Below are positions 10,919-22,289 of a DNA stretch of 64,000 nucleotides, in pieces. The position numbers and the translations under genes are program-made. The stretch is from contig OZ035998.1 of the NCBI GenBank assembly GCA_964035015.1, positions 25,297,019 through 25,361,018 of the forward strand, written 5' to 3'. Position 1 is the first letter of the stretch. Each line of letters opens with the position of its first letter. The stretch comes from Corallium rubrum (lineage: Eukaryota; Cnidaria; Anthozoa; Scleralcyonacea; Coralliidae). Below the pieces are notes generated by a model. The model had not been told where the DNA came from, did not search any database, and saw nothing but the letters and a program-made list of their open reading frames with translations.

Positions 10919-12928
10919 TCATTCATCATCTGAATCTTCTAATCCAAATAGTACTTGTTGAATTTTCAGTCTGGCTTGTCGATTTTTACGTTTGGGAAGT
11001 TGCTTCATACATGGGAGCAAACTTTTTAAGAAAAGAAAATCAGCATCATCTTCTTTGTCACCAAGTTCACATTCTTTTTCTGTGGACCTCATGTCCTCAA
11101 GATATTTTAAGGTTAGGGCATCAACACGAGTTGACAAATCCTCTTTTGCAGCCTTTTTCTGTTTTGCTGTTAAGGAATTTTGTTGTGCAGCTGTGTCATA
11201 TTTTCTCTTCCCAGATGATGATGTTGTAGAACTTTGGGAAATTGCTGGTTGCAATGGAAAAGGAATGGGAGAATTTGATGGTGCAGGTGATACTGAGACT
11301 GCTGATGATGCAACTGAGGATGTTGATGTGGAATTACCATCATTGGTTAACTGTGAAGATGCACATCCCAGACTTTCTGTACCTAAGGTTATGTTGCTTT
11401 CTGTTTCTTGGTTTGAAATCTTATCATTTAAAAACATCAGGTTTTCAAAATACTTGCACTTTGGAAGTACATGGGCAGCAACACCTGATCTTGTCATTCG
11501 AACACGTTTATCCTTGCATCTTTTAAAATTTTCTTTTAAATTTTTCCACTGTGTCTTGAGAAACTCAACTAAAGAATGAAATATCACAAGGGAAATCATA
11601 GTTCAATCTGCATAGTTCAATACAAGTTTTCATTTCACCCCATACATGTCTAGATAGTGGATGTATCAACTGGGACAAACAATATATCAATCACAATTAC
11701 CCCTATAAGCAAACTGAGGCCACCCATATTGTATGCTGAATAAAATCATTTGGTGTTACTATAGCAAGAATAAAATCATGTGGTGTTAGTAACACCATAT
11801 GTTGCACCACTGTAAATGCAGAACCATAATCAAATGCCAATAACTTACTCTGATGTAGAGGTTTCATTTAATCCGTTCCCGGCTATTGCCAGATGATTTT
11901 ATTCAGCACAGGGAAGAAGTCAGGGTACAGGTCTTGAGCAGGAAGATGGTTGGTTTTCACAATCAAGTAGAAGACTGCTAATTGCTCTCTGGGTAACATG
12001 TACAGCAGTGGGAGGTATAAATAAGCAAGGAAATCAATGTTTTTAAGTTGAAATACTATTCTGAGAATACACATCAAACAAGAGCATGGTAAGAAATTAT
12101 TTAACTTAGCAACAGGGCAAAATTTGACAGGCAGCTGCTGGTCAATTTGCCTGGTTCCTGGCCCTTATTGAAATTCCTGCCAAGTGGGAAAATGGAAACT
12201 ACAGAAACTCTGTAGCTTTAAAAAAATAAATCTAGTGAAATCGTGGTTATTGATATAACTTTTTGCATAATGACAGTTTTTTTATATATTTTGTATGTCA
12301 TATTTTCGACTAACAATACTCAGCAGTATCATGAATGGAATATTTAGTGACATTTATTTGCATTTAACGCAAAAAAATACTTGAAAAGAAACATAGATAT
12401 CAGTATTGTAAGCATGTTTACTTTAAGATAACTTAACATTAATTTAACCAGTATCAGCTACAAATACTTCACCAAAATGAGTCTCTATATATTTAGTTAA
12501 TGTATACCCCTGACCGGTTAGAAGATCAGTTTGCTGGATGGAATACATAGACAACAAGAAAGCAGATTGCACGTACCATCTTTTCCAAAGACTTCAGTGA
12601 TTTTGGCCCAAGCATTCCTCCTTTTGGTATTTTCTTTGTAAGCCCTACATGATGTATTCCATAGACATGGTTCTTCCTTCACAAGGTCAATGAATATTTC
12701 GACATCAAATTCCATGGGACCATCGATGGCTTGGTCTGGACAAGGCAATATTTGCTCAACTGCTTGAGAAGTCCCTTCACTCTCTGTGGTCGAGTTTGTT
12801 AGTGTTTCACTACAATTGATGTTTACATCCACAAGATCCGGTTCTTCGACACTGTTTGGGTATGAATGTTGCTGTCTTAAAGCAGCCAGAAGCAGTTGAA
12901 CTTGCTGTGCATTGTTTCCAGCAGCCAT
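10919..12928 (-). CDS. Harbinger MADF/Myb-SANT-like protein, two exons
   Basis: Harbinger elements carry a second, Myb-like gene whose product binds DNA and carries the transposase to the nucleus and TIRs. Here exon 1 runs from the ATG at 12928 (MAAGNN) to 12577, followed by the donor GTACGT. Exon 2 starts at 11568 after CTTTAG and ends at the stop at 10919. The join is in phase and restores a continuous MADF domain: VEIFIDLVKEEPCLW and AWAKITEVFGKD from exon 1, then VEFLKTQWKNLKENF from exon 2. Spliced length is about 333 residues. The middle is Ser/Thr/Pro-rich and the tail holds a basic KRKYD and an acidic end (EDSDDE). Domain and splice sites are seen; function comes from the family. No break was found. 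Confidence 0.88.
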
Positions 12929-13056
12929 CTTGAGCAATTCGCCTTATTAATCGCTATCGCAAAAAGTAGAGAACATTTCTACTCTTTTTTGCGATCGCGC
13001 GCTATCTACAATCACGACAACACGAGCCACTTTTACCAATGCGCATGCGTAGTTAG

Positions 13057-13114
13057 AAAAGTCGCTCGACAAAAGTCGATCGCGCGATAAAATGCACTGA
13101 ATGGAAATCCAGCT
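13057..13114 (-). repeat. Harbinger right TIR
   Basis: 58 bp, a perfect inverted copy of the left TIR, followed by the target duplication TTA at 13115-13117. Confidence 0.97.
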
Positions 13115-13117
13115 TTA

Positions 13118-14422
13118 AAGCCGGTGTTGCACCGTGCAATCTTTTGTGCGACTTCTCTTGCAACGCCAACGGCATTGACGTAATTGTTTGGAGACAAGTT
13201 GCACGAACTATTGCACTGGTTGACATGCGGTGGACTGGTCAATATAGATGCAAGACAAGTGGCTCCAATTGTTGCCCAGAATAGAACTGAAACCGGATTC
13301 TGCTGTTGCAACAATTACCGCAACATATCTTGGATCAACGAAGTTTCACTATAGCCTAGCCACTCTATCAGTATCTTTATTTCTTCAACCGCCAAAAGTT
13401 GAAAGTGAAACAGTTAATCGTTCAATTTCAACCTCCAATTGGAAAACATTCCATATATTCCCTCAGTAGCCCAAATGTTTAGTAAAACTTTTGAATATTT
13501 CTATTATGTGCCTGACTCCGTTTCGTCAAGCCATAGTCGGCCAGATGACAAGCGACCAGTAAACTCGTTCTCAGGGCCTCACAAGTTTTGCGCGGCGGAC
13601 AAGAAACCTAACTAAAACAAGACGCCTGCGACAGACGTTCACTCGCGCTACTGGCAAATATATAATGCCGAGCCTGAATCGAAGGCTGAATGTGGTACTT
13701 ACTTCACACTGGTGAACATATTTACGTTCACGACAGTTGTCAGCCACATCTGATCCCTGTTAAACTATAAAGTCAGCCAGTAACTTTCAAAATCTACGAA
13801 CAACGTGCAAGAACACCTTGATAAATTTGGCAAGCTGTTCAACTTTTTGTCCAACTCCAAAAGCGAAAGGGGCAAAGAACTTACAACATGCCTCACCAAA
13901 ACCTAGACTCGGCCTTCCACAGTTGCCCGAGTAATGATGTCAGCCTCGTACACTGAACGCCGTTGCATGACAAATTCCACGAACCATACATATCTGCACC
14001 GTTCACAAATCATTGCAGTTTCACGGGGGGATGCGCCGTATAACACGTAGCGGTTTAATTTAAACCTGTTTGAATATTGCTACATGGGCCTTTTCGCTCC
14101 CAGCATTTCCAAGAACCCAATGTGCATGGCGCCCGGTCATACTTTACATAGCTCAAGCAATAAGCAAAATTTTTGTACTGAAAATTCCATTACTACCGCA
14201 GACGATCAAGGATTTGGTCTGACTTCTGAAATTCTACTGGAGGAGAAGTGTAAAGAAAAGCTGTAATATAGCAGCGATGGTAAAATCAGATGGCTAGGAA
14301 GTTTTGAAGACCTACAGGAGTTTCTTGGTGAAATATCGGATGAAGTCGGCAAATGGTAACGAAAAAATTACAATTACATGGAATACAGATAGGAAGACAC
14401 TCTTATTTCAAGGTCAAATGGG
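13118..14422. other. Unannotated stretch between Harbinger and the long-TIR element
   Basis: At 13120-13330 there are several TTGCAAC/GTTGCA words in both orientations, suggesting an older repeat. From 13500 to 14420 nothing coding or repetitive could be supported. Confidence 0.4.
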
Positions 14423-15316
14423 AGTAGTATAGGGAAGAGGGGTTCTCCGTCCTGTGGAGCTGGTGGAGTCTTAAGCTCCACCGCTGACGTCAGCATTTTA
14501 AACGTTGCGTTAATTTATTCATGTTGTCAAAGTTAGGTATCCTAGTAACGTGACAGAAATAAGGGAACGTGTTAACAAACTCACATCTTCGCCCTATTAC
14601 TTAACAAAAACTTGTTATAAACCTAGTTTTTTCGGCCAAGTACAAGGAGAGAACGTCCTTGTGATATGTTAGATGTCAACGAAAGTAAGTAAACGTGTAC
14701 ATGGCTGTGACAAGCTTCCACATCTTCACTAACTATACTTCTCCTAACGACTTTGCTAACTATCATATTTGAATTGTGTCCCGTGCGAAATATTTTTGTT
14801 TTAGTCATTCATTACGTACCCGCAAACATCAGAGAACGTGTAACCCTAGATGTCTGCGTATCGAATGTTTTCATTTGATATCGTTTGGCATGCGAGTGAG
14901 GTTCATTGTAGCGTTTATGAATAATTTAATATAAAACAAGCAAAAAGGTGATAACCTGCCACTGATTATTGTAAGTTAAAATGCGGACGTTGCGAGCGAA
15001 AGCCCTTTCTCTAGAAGTGCAAACTGTAATATCACTGTTACCAATTGGTCTGGGAGGGGACGAGAGAACCATCTTTCGCAAGGGCAGCACAATTGTCTCA
15101 TCTAAATGGGATTCAACTAATTGGGATTCAAACTTCGCAAACATACCGCTTGATCGCGCGTATAAATTATCTACAATATCCGACCATTGTCAATAAATGT
15201 GTTTTAGGTTAATTAAAGTACGCCAATCACTTTAGTTTGCCCACATGTTAACATTCTTATCCTTGTATTTCGTTAGCAATAAAGACATACAAGCACATAA
15301 TAGTTCTATGCAGTTT
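14423..15316 (+). repeat. Left arm of the long-TIR element
   Basis: Matches the inverted right arm almost base for base, including CTGACGTCAGCATTTTAAAC, GGCATGCGAGTGAGGTTCAT and ATGCGGACGTTGCGAGCGAA. A short frame starting at 14981 (MRTLRAKALSLEVQTVISLL) is open in both arms, but it is unrecognised and may not be coding. The inner limit is near 15316, where the arms diverge. Confidence 0.85.
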
Positions 15317-15576
15317 ATTAGTGCAAAGTTTCTGCGAAACTTTACAGTATTGTGATGGTGGCGAAAATTCACACGATAGTGTAAACTTTTCCGGTGGGTG
15401 TACCAAGTTTAGCGGCATATAAATTGTCGTGCTTGGATGAATAATATCGTCGTTTTAATAGGTACTTTAAAGAGTCTTACTGATAACTAAGACAATTTAG
15501 TAAATTATTTGCGGATATCTCTTGAAAGAGTTAAGTCAAATATTGCATTTTATCTTGAGGTATGTCGAGTATAAAA
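15317..15576. other. Unique interior DNA of the long-TIR element
   Basis: About 260 AT-rich bases between the arm and the LINE fragment. No feature recognised. Confidence 0.4.
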
Positions 15577-16975
15577 TCAGAATATATTGTTTTCCTTTGG
15601 GTGTCTTCCCACCGGTTTGTGTGGACTCAGTGGGCTTGTCTTCATTTTCTCAGCCAATAAGTGGTGTTTCACATTATCGAAAGCCTTAGAAAAATCCATT
15701 GCAAACAATCTTACAGCCTTATTTCTCGGGTTGTCCAGGGGATTCAGAATATTATATTGCATCTAAATGCATCTTAAGAAGAGCATTAATACAGCTTCCA
15801 CCAGGGCGGTACGCAAATTGATTTTGACATAAGTACGCCTCAATATCCTTCTTATTGAATGTATTGTAGACAACTCTTTCAAATGCTCGTGCAATCACAG
15901 GAGTTATATTTATTCCTCTAAAGTCAGCATCTTCTACTGGTACTTCAACTTTTGCTAGCGGATTTATATTTGCCTCCTTCCATGTCCGTGGCAAACTTTG
16001 CGTTGATAATGACAAGTTCCATACTGTATTGACAACTGGAGCTAGAATGACGGCATGCTCCCTCCATACTCAATAGGGTATACCATCTGGTCCTATAGCC
16101 GTCCTCTTAATTTTAGATAGAGCCTTAAAGACCGTATACGTTGTAAGTTGCGGTATTGTAGCATTGTCCAATATTTGCATAGGCGTAGGATTGATATAGC
16201 TGTCATCATAACAGAGTTTGCCAAAATATGTGTTCAGGTCTTGCACAAAGTTCTTATCAAGGTTCAGGTTAGGCTTGTCTTTCCGATGTGTAAGCACATC
16301 CACTTTCCGCCACCAAGCTCCTGATCCCTTCTTGCCACCTGCTAAAGCCAAACGATTTTCCAATATGCTCTTATCAATTCTCCTTTTTAAGTCTTCTAAC
16401 ACCGGTCCTCCGATCCCACGGGCTTGCATTCTAGCTTTTTTCTTGAGCAATACTTTGACAAGTGGTGTCATCCATGCAGGATCTCTAGAAGATATCGTAA
16501 CAGATTTGGTTGGAAAGCACTGGTCCATTAAGTAATGTAAGTCCAACTGTAAACAATCTACAGCAGAATCGACATTTGCACTCGTATTAATATTTCTCCA
16601 GTCATGCTCCAAGAGTTTCTGGTGAAATGCAATCTTGCGATGCTCCCTTCAGTCACGCATTTTATATTTGAACCTGACAGGTTTAAGTTTTATGGCTGGA
16701 GGCAAAACTACTGCTTTATAATCAGTTTTCATTTGCGAAACAATAGGGTAACTCCTGGAGAATAATATCTCACTATTAGTCAAACAATTATCCAAAATAG
16801 ACATACCTCTTGTTGGGAAATCAACCAAGGCTTTGAGGCCGGTTATTGTTGTTATTTTTTCAAGGTCTAATCGATTGAGATTACCTCCACACACAATCAA
16901 ACCTTCTGGGTTTTCTTCCAAGAAGTCATCGGTGATATCCGTCAGATAATTGATAAGGTCGTTTTGCATGTAGGT
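15577..16975 (-). mobile_element. LINE fragment (endonuclease C-terminus to RT motif A), degenerate
   Basis: The minus-strand frames, in order, are an AP-endonuclease tail (16969-16649: CGGNLNRLDLEKI, where GDFN is expected; DFPTRGMSILDNCLTN), the linker into reverse transcriptase (16612-16070: AWWRKVDVLTHRK, then IKRTAIGPDGIPY), RT fingers (16015-15752: [19 protein letters not shown], then [16 protein letters not shown]) and motif A ([18 protein letters not shown]). It is cut before the YxDD motif. Frames switch at least three times. The style is CR1/L2-like. Its 5' end abuts the Penelope endonuclease near 16975-17010. Confidence 0.85.
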
Positions 16976-17024
16976 GGATTTAGGCGGATGATAGACGCCA
17001 CAATGACCCGAAGGGAGATCAATA

Positions 17025-20000
17025 TTAAGGCAAATACACTAAAATATTTCCGATCTTGTAATGTATAGACTCCCTTGTTCTTCGCGTGAAGTATTGCTTG
17101 TCGCTGGCTAAGAGTGACGACTCTTCCCACTTAACACGATGGTCATACTTCCAAGCGTGTTTGGCAACAGCAGATTTATCCTGTTGGGCTTTAATGCAAC
17201 CTGTCTTGTGCTCCTTCAGGCGAGTTGAGAGATTTCTTCCCGTTTCCCCGATATAAACCAAGCCACACTCACACGGAATGCGACACACTCCAGGCTTAGA
17301 TAAGCTATCCACCTCATCTTTATGCGTGAAAAGTACCTTGAACAATTTGTGTTGACTACTGTGAAATACCTTTATACCAGCACGATTTAGAACCCTTTCA
17401 ATTTTGTGGGATGCTGGTCCGATGTACGGAAGACAAACTGAAGGTGGCTCTTGCTGGGACCGGATGTGCCGAAGGTTTCATAGATGCTTGTAATCATCTT
17501 CTCAGGAAAACCGTTGTTAGTTAAAACCAACTTAAGGTGATCTAATTCATCCTGAAGATGTTCTTCGTCACAAATTGTTCGCGCTCGATGAACGAGAGTT
17601 TTACACCCCGACGATTTGATACTTGGATGATGGAATGAAGTGTAGTTAATTAAGGTATCTGTCAGTGTGTATTGGTTTTCTATACACAGTATGACTTAAA
17701 GTCCCATCTGTTTAATGGAAAGAAAAACGTCCAAGAATGGGATAGATTTGTCTTGATTTTGTAATTCCATAGTGAATTTGATTGAAGGGTGTATGCTGTT
17801 AAGATGGTCAAGAAAATTAGACAAATCATTCAAACCGTGTGACCAGGTACTTAACGTATCATCAATAATAATGTTTCCACATACCTGGTTTTAACGGGTA
17901 AGTCGGTGGCTGTGCATCGATATTAATTCTTAAGTTTTGCTTGACACATTTAAAGAATGAGATTTCTTTAGTGGAAATTCAATTAAATGCGATGCAGATG
18001 TGAAATCACCTAATTGGCCCCGGAGTTAACAAATGACGTCATCTGTTGTTGGAAAAAATATAAATTTTGGAAATCTGCAAGTTAAACATTTCTGCCAGAT
18101 AGATCTGTATAAGTGGTCAAAAAGACTCAATTGGACTGATTACTTTCAGTCATTCGTTACGGAAATATCGTACACCAAAGTTTTAGAAAAATGCTGACTG
18201 AGCATTTTTTATCTCTTTTTTATCTCTAAATTGTTCATTTCAAATCCTTTATTTTTCTACCAGTAAAGCTTCTATTGAGAGACCATCTTTAATAGAATGG
18301 TCTAAAATATTTGTCTTGCGCTAGTGCCTTAAATTCAGCGCTCAAGCGTGTCCATTAAGGATCACAGCTTTTCTCTTAAAATGGTAATCGACAAACTGTG
18401 GAAATCAAGTTAAAATTAAACGTCCAGTAGAAAAACAAGAAACGGTTCCAATTATTTCGTCATTTCGGCCACAACGATTTTAATTGTCCAGTTTTTAGCT
18501 AGGCACCTCAGAAGGTCATTGTACTACAAAATAAGCGTTTAGTTGTTCTTTTGCTTTGATATACTATTGATTGAAGTGTCATTTTGATACTACGCTTAAT
18601 TTTTAAGGATCTGGATGATTCATTGAATGCTTGGGAGTGTGGCAGAAAATCTAATTTTTGCTTCCTCTCCAAATTTTACTCCACATTTTTAAAAGAAATT
18701 TGCCTTCTGATGCACACACTGGAGTGCCGAATTAAAGATACTAGTGCTATGTAAATCTTTTAAGCCTTTCTCTAAGAGATGATCTGTTAACAAGAACTTT
18801 ACTGGTAGAAAAATAAAGGATTTGAAATGAACCATTTAGAGATAAAAAAGAGATAAAAAATGTTTAGTCAGCATTTTTCAAAAACTTTGGTGTACGATAT
18901 TTCCGTAACGAATGACTGAACGTAATCAGTCCAATAGACGACTTTCAGGCTCATGCGCAGTAGCAACTTTACTTCAAATTTTCATCGGAGGTAAAAACAA
19001 CTGTTTTAGCTGGAAAGATCATATTAAAAATAGTAAAAGTGCTAAGTTTAAAATAAATCGGACAAATAGTGCGAAAGCTACGCTCTTCGGAAGTTTTGCT
19101 CTCCACTAGGGATTTAATAGGGATTTTGGCTTGGCGTGCAACTCCCGCCCGCCAAGCCAAAATCCCTATTAAATCACTAATAAATCCCTGTTGGAATGGT
19201 CAACTTTCCGCTTGTGAAACCTTTCCATTTGTTAAGCAATTCGTTTCAAACTTTGCACTTCTACTATATTCAATATGCTCATTCCAGCTAAAACAGTTGT
19301 TTTTATCTCCGACGAAAATTTGAATATTTGTTGCTACTGCGCATGATCGTGAAAGTCGTCTATTGTCCACTTATATAGATCTATCTGGCAGAAATGTTTA
19401 TCTTGCAGATTTCCAAAATTTATATTTTTCCAACAACAAATGACGTCATTATTTTTTGACCAAACTGGTTGTTAACTCCGGGGCCAATTAGTTGATTTGA
19501 CATCTGCATCGCATTTAAATGCATTTCCACTAAATAAATCGTATTCTTTAAATGTGTCCAGCGAAACTTCATTTCTAGGCTAGTTTTTGACCCACAGCCG
19601 CCGGCCTAGGGGCAGTTGCAAGAGCCTTCTTCTCAAATTCCTCCATGTATAAGTTAGCCATGATTGGAGACAATGGGGAACCCATTACTGCTCCAGTCGT
19701 TTGTTCGTAAAATCTGTTCCGCCACTGAAAACAATTTGGATTTAGGCACAGCGTTAACAGTCCATAGACCTGATCTGCAGAAAGATTCGTTCTTGTAACA
19801 AGCGTTTTATCTAGAGGTAGTCTTTCTTTTGCAATCAGGCACGCTTCTTCAATGAGAACATTCGTAAACAAACTAACAACATCAAAACTAATATCTCATC
19901 ATTAGCTAACTTAAGTGTCTTAATTTCAGAGACAAATTCCTTAGAATTTAATACATGGTGAATGGATTTACCTACCAAAGGCTTCAAAACAGTAGCAAGA

Positions 20001-20766
20001 TATTGTGCTAAGGCGTATGTTGGAGAGCCTCGTGAAGCCACTATTGGACGAAATGGGACATTCGTTTTGTGAATCTTTGGAAGAACATAAAACTTTGGAC
20101 GTACTGAAGCAGGTAGACTTTCCATCTTACAAACTTCTAACAATTTACTAGAAACCTTACGTTCAATGCTAGGTGTCGGATCACGTTTTAACTCTCTATA
20201 AGTTGGAGTATCGAAGAGAGCACTTACCTTGTTATTATATTCTTCACGATCTAAAACAACAGTAGCATTACCCTTATCTGCTTTTAAAATATGTACTGAC
20301 TTATCTGATCTTAGGTTTGATAAAGCAATCTTTTCTTCTGTCCTGAGATTGCTTTTCGGTAGCTTGGCTTGGTGGATTGTTTCAGCAACTTGGACTCTAA
20401 CGTTTTGGCAGTTTCACTCGGTAGGAAATACAGTTTAGGCTCAAGTTGTTGAACAATTTCTTCCTTTGGAATAGATCTTGACACTACCGCAAAATTCAAA
20501 CCCAGAGATAATACCTTTTCTTCTTCCTTGGTAAGTGTTTTCTTGAGGTTGATGACTATTCGGGATGTCTGTCTTCTTCCATTTTCATTCTTTGTTAGAT
20601 TTTGGTCTTTGTTCTCCAATTTCTCATATTTGGCACTTTGTGTGGAACGAGAATTGTTGAAAGTTTTCGTGGAGGAATTAGATATCATACTCCTCGCAAT
20701 TGTATAATGTCCCTCACTCAACATTGTTTGGAGTTCGGTGGTTAACAACGAAATACCTGAGACAAC
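17025..20766 (-). pseudogene. Penelope-type RT with GIY-YIG endonuclease, broken
   Basis: Penelope proteins join a telomerase-related RT to a GIY-YIG nuclease used for target-primed insertion. Visible in order: N-terminal part 20748-20311 (LKKTLTKEEEKVLSLGLNF), RT palm 20143-19575 (FYVLPKIHKTNVPFRPIVAS, then GAVMGSPLSPIMANLYMEEF), the RT remainder after the foldback insert (about 17900-17640; the DDT of the catalytic box is present, but about 14 extra bases disrupt the residues before it) and GIY-YIG at 17345-17025 (CGLVYIGETGRNLSTRLKEH, with the upstream SKPGVCRIPCEC). Multiple frame changes plus the insertions make it non-functional. Confidence 0.85.
17943..19558. mobile_element. Foldback element with nested palindromes
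   Basis: The outer arms (17943 to about 18135, and about 19365-19558) start GACACATTTAAAGAAT and share TGCGATGCAGATGT and GGCCCCGGAGTTAAC. A second arm pair (about 18135-18275 and 18800-18945) shares CGTACACCAAAGTTTT and TTTATTTTTCTACCAGTAAA. A third pair (about 18950-19080 and 19220-19350) encloses a 24-bp hairpin arm, AATAGGGATTTTGGCTTGGC, at 19117-19170. No ORF of substance. It sits in the Penelope RT domain. No target duplication found. Confidence 0.85.
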
Positions 20767-20771
20767 ATTGT

Positions 20772-20892
20772 TGTAGAGTCCTGGGTACTAGTTGTGACGT
20801 CAGATCACACCATCATACTGATTTCACTTGGTCTTTCTGTTGTCCATAGTTTGTACATAGTTTTAACTAAATAAAGAGTGTTAAACACTACA
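20772..20892 (+). repeat. 5' LTR
   Basis: 121 bp, starts TGTAGAGTCCTGGG and ends GTGTTAAACACTACA. A CRE-like TGACGTCA lies in its first 35 bases and might act in transcription (inference). Confidence 0.96.
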
Positions 20893-20991
20893 TTGGCGAC
20901 GAGGAAAACTCATAAACTTCGGCCAGAGCTATAGAGCGAAGAGAAGACAACCAAACGGGTTGATTTACGCGTGAACAGAGCGGAATTTGCA

Positions 20992-22285
20992 ATGCCAACG
21001 TTTGGTAAAGTTGACGAGTACAACGAGGGTGAAGATTGGAGCCATTATATCGAGCGTCTTAACCATTTCTTCGAGGCGAACGACATCCAAAGTGGAGATA
21101 AAAAGCGATCGATATTCTTGGTTAGCGTTGGAGCTAAAACCTACAAGCTGATCAGAAGCTTAGTCGCTCCAGAAGACCCGAAAGAAAAGACTTACGAAGA
21201 CCTGGCGAAATTAGTTGAAGTTCACTACAAGCCAAAGCCTTCAGTTATTGTTGAACGTTTTAAATTCAACACCCGCCGCCAACAACCAGGTGAGAACCAT
21301 TTCAATGTTTCTAGCAGAGTTAAGGCGTCTCTCGGAAAATTGTGAATTTGGGGCAACTTTAGAAGAAATGTTGCGAGATCGTATAGTTTGTGGGGCGAGT
21401 GATAACAAAATTCAACGTCGTTTGTTAGCCGAACCTAAACTGACATTGAAAAGAGCGCTTGATCTGGCAATAGCTAATGAAACATCGGAGAAAGGCGTTC
21501 TAGATTTGCAGAAGAATAATGCCCAAGAGGGAGGTTTGGTAAAAAAGCTAGATGGAAATGATCCCAAGGGTCCTGGAAAAGTCAAGTGTAGTCGATGCGA
21601 TGGGAAACACAACCCAAGTGAGTGTCGTTTCAAGGAAGCTAAGTGCCATGCATGTGGCAAAATTGGCCATATCTCCAGAGCTTGTAGAAGTAAAGACCAG
21701 GGTAGAAACAAGTCGGGGAAACAAACCAAAGGAAGTAGACAACACAAGTCTAAACCAACCAATCACCTTTCGGAAGAAGGAAAGGATGAAGAAAGCAATG
21801 AAGAAAGCACTTCAGAATATTCTATGTATATGTTTGGCAATAAATGCTCTGCCCCATATAAAGTCAACATGTCTATTAACGGAACACTCACAGACATGGA
21901 AGTAGACACTGGTGCTTCTCTTTCAGTAATAAGTGAGGAGATGTATGGGAACTTGCATAAAAAAGGAAAACTACCCCAACTGGCAAGCACTGGAGTCGTA
22001 CTTCGCACATATACAGGGGGAAGTGAACCCAAAGGTTCCCTAGATGTGGTGGTATCTTATGAAGGTATCGAATACCATTTACCTTTACTGGTAGTGAAAG
22101 GAAAAGGTCCTGCGATGCTCGGAAGAAATTGGCTAGAGGAGATAAGATTAAACTGGCACATGATTATGCAGTTACCAGTAACCCAAGAAAACCAGCAGCT
22201 AGAAAATATGCTAAAGGAGTATCCGCAGCTATTTGAAGAAGGTATTGGTACTTTAAAGGGAGAAACTGCGACCTATCCAACTTAG
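20992..22285 (+). pseudogene. Gag-protease polyprotein, one frameshift
   Basis: The ATG at 20992 (MPTFGKVDEYNEG) opens a capsid-like region (WSHYIERLNHFFEANDI). The frame shifts near 21295 and the rest is read in the next frame (AELRRLSENCEFG). Two zinc-knuckle motifs follow (CSRCDGKHNPSEC, of C-x2-C-x3-H-x4-C form, and CHACGKIGHISRAC, a regular CCHC), then a basic stretch, then an aspartic protease with its catalytic VDTGASLSVI and the later AMLGRNWLEEI. It ends at 22285, where the RT domain should begin; the join marks a deletion. Confidence 0.9.
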
Positions 22286-22289
22286 GGAA

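Larger units (their letters stand above)
9099..13114. mobile_element. Complete PIF/Harbinger DNA transposon
   Basis: A 4016-bp element bounded by 58-bp TIRs identical at every base (9099-9156 and 13057-13114), each starting AGCTGGATTTCCATTCAGTG. It is flanked by the 3-bp duplication TTA (9096-9098 and 13115-13117), the TWA-type target expected for this superfamily. It encodes the two standard proteins in convergent orientation: a DDE transposase (plus strand) and a MADF/Myb-like protein (minus strand). The transposase carries a one-base deletion, so this copy is not autonomous as assembled, but the perfect TIRs suggest recent activity. Confidence 0.96.
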
